From Akkermansiaceae bacterium UBA1315 (GTDB taxonomy: Bacteria > Verrucomicrobiota > Verrucomicrobiia > Verrucomicrobiales > Akkermansiaceae): a DNA stretch of 64,000 nt. Shown here one piece after another: positions 59,967 through 64,000 of this stretch (position 1 is its first letter; every line of letters starts with the position of its first letter). The DNA lies in assembly GCA_002307065.1 (NCBI GenBank), contig DBTN01000012.1:96725-160724 (forward strand). Direction: 5' to 3'. The notes below the pieces were generated by a model, which saw only the letters and a list, made by a program, of their open reading frames with translations, was not told where the DNA came from and searched no databases. Both the position numbers and the translations under genes were made by a program.

Positions 59967-60704
59967 TTAGTGAAGTCCGAGCACGTCCTGCATGTCATAC
60001 AGGCCGGGCGGCTGGTCTTGCAGCCAAAGCGCGGCGCGGACGGCACCGGCGGCAAAGGTCAGGCGAGACGAAGCCTTGTGAGTCAATTCGACGCGTTCTC
60101 CATCGGCTGCAAATAAAATCGTGTGATCGCCCACGACATCGCCACCGCGGAGCGTGTGCATACCGATTTCACGAGGCTTGCGCGGGCCGATGTTTCCGAA
60201 GCGACCGTGCGCGATGTCGTCGTCATAAGACGTGTCGGTTTCCTCGTTGAGGATTTCCAAAATCCGGCGGGCGGTGCCGGAGGGCGCGTCGATTTTATGA
60301 CGGTGGTGCATTTCCGTGACTTCGATATCGAAGCGGTCCTGGGTGAGGATGCGGGCGGCGTGGCGTGTGAGCCAGAAAAGCGTATTCACGCCCACCGAGT
60401 AGTTGGGAGCGTAAACGATCGGAATGTTGTTTGCCGCTTGGTAAATGGTCGCCCGTTCGACATCGGTGTGGCCGGTTGTGCCGATCACCAATTTTTTATC
60501 GTGGCGGACGGCGGCGGTGACCACGTCGGTGGTGAAGGAATGAACGGTGAAGTCGATCACGCAATCGGCTTGGGAAATCGCGGCGTCGAGATCTTCGCCG
60601 GAATCGTGGGTCGCGGTGACGGAAACTTCAGGGACGGCAGCGGCGGCTTCGAGGAGGGCCTGGCCCATACGGCCGGATTTTCCGGTGATTAGAAGATTGA
60701 GCAT
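59967..60704 (-). CDS. dapB: 4-hydroxy-tetrahydrodipicolinate reductase
   Basis: A 245-residue enzyme of lysine and diaminopimelate synthesis, giving the cross-linking residue of peptidoglycan. The NAD(P) motif is LLITGKSGRMGQAL. IDFTVHSF and LVIGTTGHT follow, and the catalytic signature is EMHHRHKIDAPSGTA with the His-His and Lys. ATG at 60704 starts right at the first strand. The downstream DegP-like gene is 16 bp away on the same strand; the TPR gene lies upstream with an inverted repeat between them. Confidence 0.95.
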   Translation of the reverse strand: MLNLLITGKSGRMGQALLEAAAAVPEVSVTATHDSGEDLDAAISQADCVIDFTVHSFTTDVVTAAVRHDKKLVIGTTGHTDVERATIYQAANNIPIVYAPNYSVGVNTLFWLTRHAARILTQDRFDIEVTEMHHRHKIDAPSGTARRILEILNEETDTSYDDDIAHGRFGNIGPRKPREIGMHTLRGGDVVGDHTILFAADGERVELTHKASSRLTFAAGAVRAALWLQDQPPGLYDMQDVLGLH

Positions 60705-60738
60705 GAGTGTCGGAGTGCGGCGGGCGGATAGTGAACGA

Positions 60739-60775
60739 CGAATTTCGAACGTCCAACCCGGAACGTCGAAATTCG
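60739..60775. repeat. Imperfect inverted repeat between dapB and the TPR gene
   Basis: Left arm CGAATTTCGAACGT (60739-60752) and right arm ACGTCGAAATTCG (60763-60775) pair with one bulged base. There is no T-run on the correct side for a minus-strand terminator, so it may be a dispersed repeat or a structured spacer. Confidence 0.6.
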
Positions 60776-60789
60776 AAAAAAGAAACCGG

Positions 60790-63285
60790 TCAGTCTTCCC
60801 AAAGCATGTGTTTGAGCTGCAACTGGCGTGCGCGGTCGGCGGCGTCTTTGGCTTTCGGTCCGCCGAAAGAAGCGATCTTGCGGGCGAGTTTGACTGCTGC
60901 TTCCCATCGTTCGGCTTTTTCGAGGAGTTCCAGGGCGCGAAATCCGCAGCGTTCGAAATATTCCCACTCCGCTGGCGGTTGGTTGTTCGCGGCTTCCAGC
61001 ACCGAGTGATAAACGATGAACGCCTCGTTTTCACGTTTTTTGGTCGAGTCACCCGGTTGAGGAAGTTGTTCGAGCGCCATTCCTCGGAAATATTGCAGGC
61101 GGTGGAGGAGCGCGGGCTGGGTTTTCGCGTGAACGAGAAGCTGGTCGTAAACCGCAAGTGCTTCGGCCAACGATTGAGTGCTTCCGCTGTCCTGGGCATA
61201 CGCGTCGCCTAACAGCAGACCTGCGGGAAGCCGGAGTGGGTCGTCTTTTGGCAGAGAATCGAACCATTTCCGGAGAAATTTGATCGCCTCCGGAATCCGC
61301 TTGGAATCGATCATCAGCCGCGCTTTTTCCATCGTGGCGATGGGAACGATCGGTCCGCCAGCGGCGATCACTTGGTCAAAGAGCGCAAGCGCTTCTTCCC
61401 GTGACTGGGGCGTGGCGACCAGTGCGGCGGATTGAGCGGCGAGGAATCGGGCGGCTTGGGCGCGAACCGGTTGTGGATCGGAAAGCGCGAGTTTTTCCAA
61501 AACCAACCGGGCATCGTTGTAGTCGCCGGTTTGGAAAAGATTGCGGCCCAGAGTGAGCGAAGCTTCAGCGGCGGCAGGGTCTTGAGGAAATTCTTCGAGA
61601 AACGCGCGAGCGGCAGGGATGGTGATCTTTGGATCGTTGGAAAGATCCGCGATTCGCAATTTCGCCATGGCGATGCTGACCGGCGGCAGTTTTTCCAACT
61701 GTTCCGGTTGCGTCGTCAAGGCATCGAGTTGGGCGCGAGCCATCACCAAATCCGGCGGTGATGATTCCAGGGCGGCTTCAATCACCGCCAGTCGTGCTTC
61801 CGGGACGCGCGGGTGGGTCGGATGGCGGACGAGGAAGGCCTCGATCGCGGCTTTCGCGGCGGCGGGGGGCTTGGTGATCAGCGCCCGTTCGAGTTCGAGA
61901 TCGTCCTGAAGATTTTTGTCCGCCACTGATCCGTTGGTGAGAATCGGGAGGGCGGCTCCTTCGCGCAATTGAGAAAGCGCGGCATTGAGGCGAGCGGAGT
62001 GGGCGGCGGGTTCGGTGAGAAATGAGGCGGCTTGGTTAAACAGCTCGGCAGCTTTGGCGATTTCACCGGTTTCGTAGGCGAGGCGGGCTTTGAGGAAAAG
62101 TGCTTCACCTTGCAAACCGGTGTCTTTCATTTCTTGGGTCGCATCCAATTCGGCAAATGCTTGAGCGGTTTGGCCGTCGTCGAGCAACCAGCGGGCGCGT
62201 TGAATCAAAGCGCGGCTGGCGGATGGACTCTCCGGATATTGGCGGCGGAGCCGGTTCAGCAATTCCGTGGCTTCCTGCCGCGCGGCGGCGGTTCCCATTC
62301 GATGCAAACCGGTCGCTCGCGCGAAAAGGGCGAGGGCGGCAAGACGTCGTGTCGCCGCCGAGCTTTCCAAAATTTCCGCCGATGCAGGATCCGACGGCGG
62401 AATCCATGCGGCCAGTTTGTCCATGATGGGATCGTTGGCGGCAGGGACAGCAGGCAGCCAATCGATCAACCGGTCAAACATCGCCTCCAAAAGCGGCGAA
62501 TCCGGATTTTCCTGGATAAAAACCAGCAACGATTCCGCCGCTCCTTTGGGATTTCCGGTTGCGGCAAGCGCGTCGGCCATTCCCAAAGCGGTGGCGTGAA
62601 AACGGACGAGCGACAGCCCTTCGCGTTGGCTCAGCAGGACGGCGAAACGCGAGGCGGCGTCGGCAGGTTCGCCTTCTGCGAGTAGCAATGAAGCTTCGAG
62701 AAAAGCGACGTTCGGGCGCTGCGATTCCGCCACGTCTTCCGGTTTGGGGAGGGCCGCGCGTGCTTCTTTGTAGCGGTTGAGATCAAATAAAATTTCGGCA
62801 CGGCGCAGCTTGAGGGCAGGGGCCTCACCGGCGAGCGACCGCAGCGCGGCATCCGGTTGATCGAGCGCGATCCGTAAACTGGCTTGCGTCAGCGCCGCTT
62901 CGGTTTTGTAAGGCGATTTTTCATCCGAAAGTTCCGCAGAAAGCGCGTCCGCGGCTTCGGAAAACCGGTGGAGCGCGGTGAGCGCCTGGCCTTTCCAGAA
63001 ATTCAGGCCGGGAGTTCCCTGAAGAAACGACTCTGAAAGCAACGTCAGCGCTTCCGCCGGTTTGCCGCCTCGGATCAACGCTTCGGAAAGGCGGATCGCG
63101 GCAATCGGTTTCCGCTCTGCGGGCAGCGTGGGATCTTTCAGCGCTTCGGTGAAATGCAGGGTGGCGATTTCCCAAAGTTCGCCCGAAAGCGCGTCATCAC
63201 CGAGCCGGAAATTTTCCGCAGAATTCGCCGCGCTCAGAACGAGCGGGAGCGAGAGAAACAAAGGCAAATACAAGCGGAACTTCAT
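60790..63285 (-). CDS. Large exported TPR-repeat protein
   Basis: An 831-residue protein with signal peptide (MKFRLYLPLFLSLPLVLSA), composed almost entirely of helical pairs of the tetratricopeptide type. Examples are AIRLSEALIRGGKPAEALTLL, ADALAATGNPKGAAESLLVFIQENPDS, AKAAELFNQAASFL and LGRNLFQTGDYNDARLVLEKLA. It is likely periplasmic or outer-membrane associated and scaffolds protein complexes; no enzymatic domain is seen. ATG at 63285 is chosen over a TTG four codons upstream. It lies 64 bp downstream of the sigma-54 activator gene and before dapB. Confidence 0.82.
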   Translation of the reverse strand: MKFRLYLPLFLSLPLVLSAANSAENFRLGDDALSGELWEIATLHFTEALKDPTLPAERKPIAAIRLSEALIRGGKPAEALTLLSESFLQGTPGLNFWKGQALTALHRFSEAADALSAELSDEKSPYKTEAALTQASLRIALDQPDAALRSLAGEAPALKLRRAEILFDLNRYKEARAALPKPEDVAESQRPNVAFLEASLLLAEGEPADAASRFAVLLSQREGLSLVRFHATALGMADALAATGNPKGAAESLLVFIQENPDSPLLEAMFDRLIDWLPAVPAANDPIMDKLAAWIPPSDPASAEILESSAATRRLAALALFARATGLHRMGTAAARQEATELLNRLRRQYPESPSASRALIQRARWLLDDGQTAQAFAELDATQEMKDTGLQGEALFLKARLAYETGEIAKAAELFNQAASFLTEPAAHSARLNAALSQLREGAALPILTNGSVADKNLQDDLELERALITKPPAAAKAAIEAFLVRHPTHPRVPEARLAVIEAALESSPPDLVMARAQLDALTTQPEQLEKLPPVSIAMAKLRIADLSNDPKITIPAARAFLEEFPQDPAAAEASLTLGRNLFQTGDYNDARLVLEKLALSDPQPVRAQAARFLAAQSAALVATPQSREEALALFDQVIAAGGPIVPIATMEKARLMIDSKRIPEAIKFLRKWFDSLPKDDPLRLPAGLLLGDAYAQDSGSTQSLAEALAVYDQLLVHAKTQPALLHRLQYFRGMALEQLPQPGDSTKKRENEAFIVYHSVLEAANNQPPAEWEYFERCGFRALELLEKAERWEAAVKLARKIASFGGPKAKDAADRARQLQLKHMLWED

Positions 63286-63349
63286 GGACCGCGCCAAACC
63301 TAAAGGCTCAAACCGGGCAATGCCAGTCCGAGTTTGGCCGGTCGCCGTT

Positions 63350-64000
63350 TCACTCTGGAGTCGCGAGCAACTCTTTCAGCACGTTGGGCGGCAGGCCGAG
63401 CGAACTGGAAGCTTCCTTCATGTCTCCATCGGCTTTTTCCAAAGCACGGCCTGCGATTTCGCGAGCGAGCCAATCGATGACATTGACTCCGCTCGGCGCA
63501 GCATTGGTCAGTTGATCGAGCGTGTCGTTCAATCGGACACCCGCTCGCAGCGGGGCGGACGAAAGCGGAATATCGGCCGGGAGGAGGATGTTCGAGGACG
63601 CAAGCGCACAGGCGCGGGCGATCGTGTTTTCCAATTCCCGAACATTGCCCGGCCAATCGTGCGATTGCAGGGTGGCGACGGCTTCGGTCGAAATCTTGAT
63701 CCGAGCCATGCCGTTCTTTTTGGTGATCCGCTGGAGGAAATATTCGGCCAGAAGCGGAATATCCTCCGGGCGTTCACGGAGCGCGGGAATTCGGAGTTCG
63801 ACGACGTTCAACCGGTAAAAAAGGTCTTCACGGAAACGTCCGGCGGCGACTTCGGCGGCGAGGTTTTTGTGAGTCGCGGCGACGATCCGGACATCGGTGG
63901 TGATCGTGTCGTTTGCTCCGACTCGGGAAAACGAACCGTCTTGAAGGACGCGCAGAAGTTTTACCTGAATCGAAAGCGGCATGTCGCCGATTTCATCGAG
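63350..64000 (-). CDS. Sigma-54-dependent transcriptional activator, C-terminal part (cut by window)
   Basis: The frame is open through base 64000, so the N-terminal receiver or sensor and the first half of the AAA+ domain lie outside. Visible are the Walker B region LDEIGDMPLSIQVKLLRVLQ, the sensor I region VRIVAATHKNL, the arginine-finger/sensor II part REDLFYRLNVVELRIPALRER and DWPGNVRELENTI. A C-terminal Fis-type helix-turn-helix (GRALEKADGDMKEASSSLGLPPNVLKELL) completes it. It would activate RpoN-dependent promoters, commonly as an NtrC-type response regulator. The GAFTGA loop is not in view. Confidence 0.93.
   Translation of the reverse strand, partial: LDEIGDMPLSIQVKLLRVLQDGSFSRVGANDTITTDVRIVAATHKNLAAEVAAGRFREDLFYRLNVVELRIPALRERPEDIPLLAEYFLQRITKKNGMARIKISTEAVATLQSHDWPGNVRELENTIARACALASSNILLPADIPLSSAPLRAGVRLNDTLDQLTNAAPSGVNVIDWLAREIAGRALEKADGDMKEASSSLGLPPNVLKELLATPE

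Overview
The window looks like chromosome of a Gram-negative, moderately GC-rich bacterium of the PVC group, most likely Verrucomicrobiota. The support is lpxI (lipid A synthesis), a PEP-CTERM protein with its C-terminal sorting signal, a DUF6797-like beta-propeller paired with a PA14/multihaem cytochrome, a class III fructose-bisphosphatase, a monomeric isocitrate dehydrogenase, and almost no Shine-Dalgarno motifs before start codons. The taxonomic call is inference; no 16S rRNA or other marker RNA is present.

Layout. 1-4.2 kb: the 3' part of a HerA-like ATPase with a coiled-coil tail (cut by the window edge), a methyltransferase, a small lipoprotein and a tRNA-Leu(CAA). 4.2-9.9 kb: lpxI, a GNAT acetyltransferase, and a two-gene periplasmic redox unit (propeller protein plus five-CXXCH cytochrome). 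9.9-18.5 kb: SLC13 transporter with TrkA-C domains, malate dehydrogenase, PEP-CTERM protein, LolA-like protein, a winged-helix/nuclease-like unknown coupled to a PanE-like reductase, and fructose-bisphosphatase. 18.5-21.9 kb: a GNAT-nitrilase fusion, a ring-cleaving dioxygenase and an esterase, resembling mhqO-mhqD. 22-30 kb: an O-methyltransferase, monomeric NADP-isocitrate dehydrogenase, a 0.7-kb gap carrying three perfect DnaA boxes (candidate oriC), and smc. 30-33.3 kb: a hybrid histidine kinase overlapping a receiver-kinase gene.

33.3-41 kb: a fructose regulon. A LacI-type regulator with a perfect palindromic operator at its own gene diverges from EIIA-HPr-EI, fruK, fruA and an OprB-type porin, with a second operator over the operon promoter. 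This would carry fructose across the outer membrane, phosphorylate it on import and make fructose-1,6-bisphosphate. 41-46.8 kb: a TetR-regulated RND efflux unit ending in a translationally coupled short-chain dehydrogenase. 46.8-53 kb: mostly plus-strand housekeeping genes (histidine phosphatase, rpiB, thioesterase, HAD phosphatase, amidase, YkgJ-type cysteine-cluster protein, dinB, NdpA-like nucleoid protein). 53.1-53.9 kb: a dense hairpin repeat cluster. 54-64 kb: orphan ParA-like ATPase, MFS exporter, dienelactone hydrolase, RDD protein, acidic protein, a DegP-like lipoprotein that has lost its catalytic triad, dapB, a large TPR protein, and the C-terminal part of a sigma-54 activator running off the right edge.

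The strongest window-wide signal not explained by gene content is the palindrome ACCGGT: about 129 copies by eye where base composition predicts roughly 20, spread over genes and spacers. This is reminiscent of HIP1 in cyanobacteria. The second is the DnaA-box cluster between smc and the isocitrate dehydrogenase gene.
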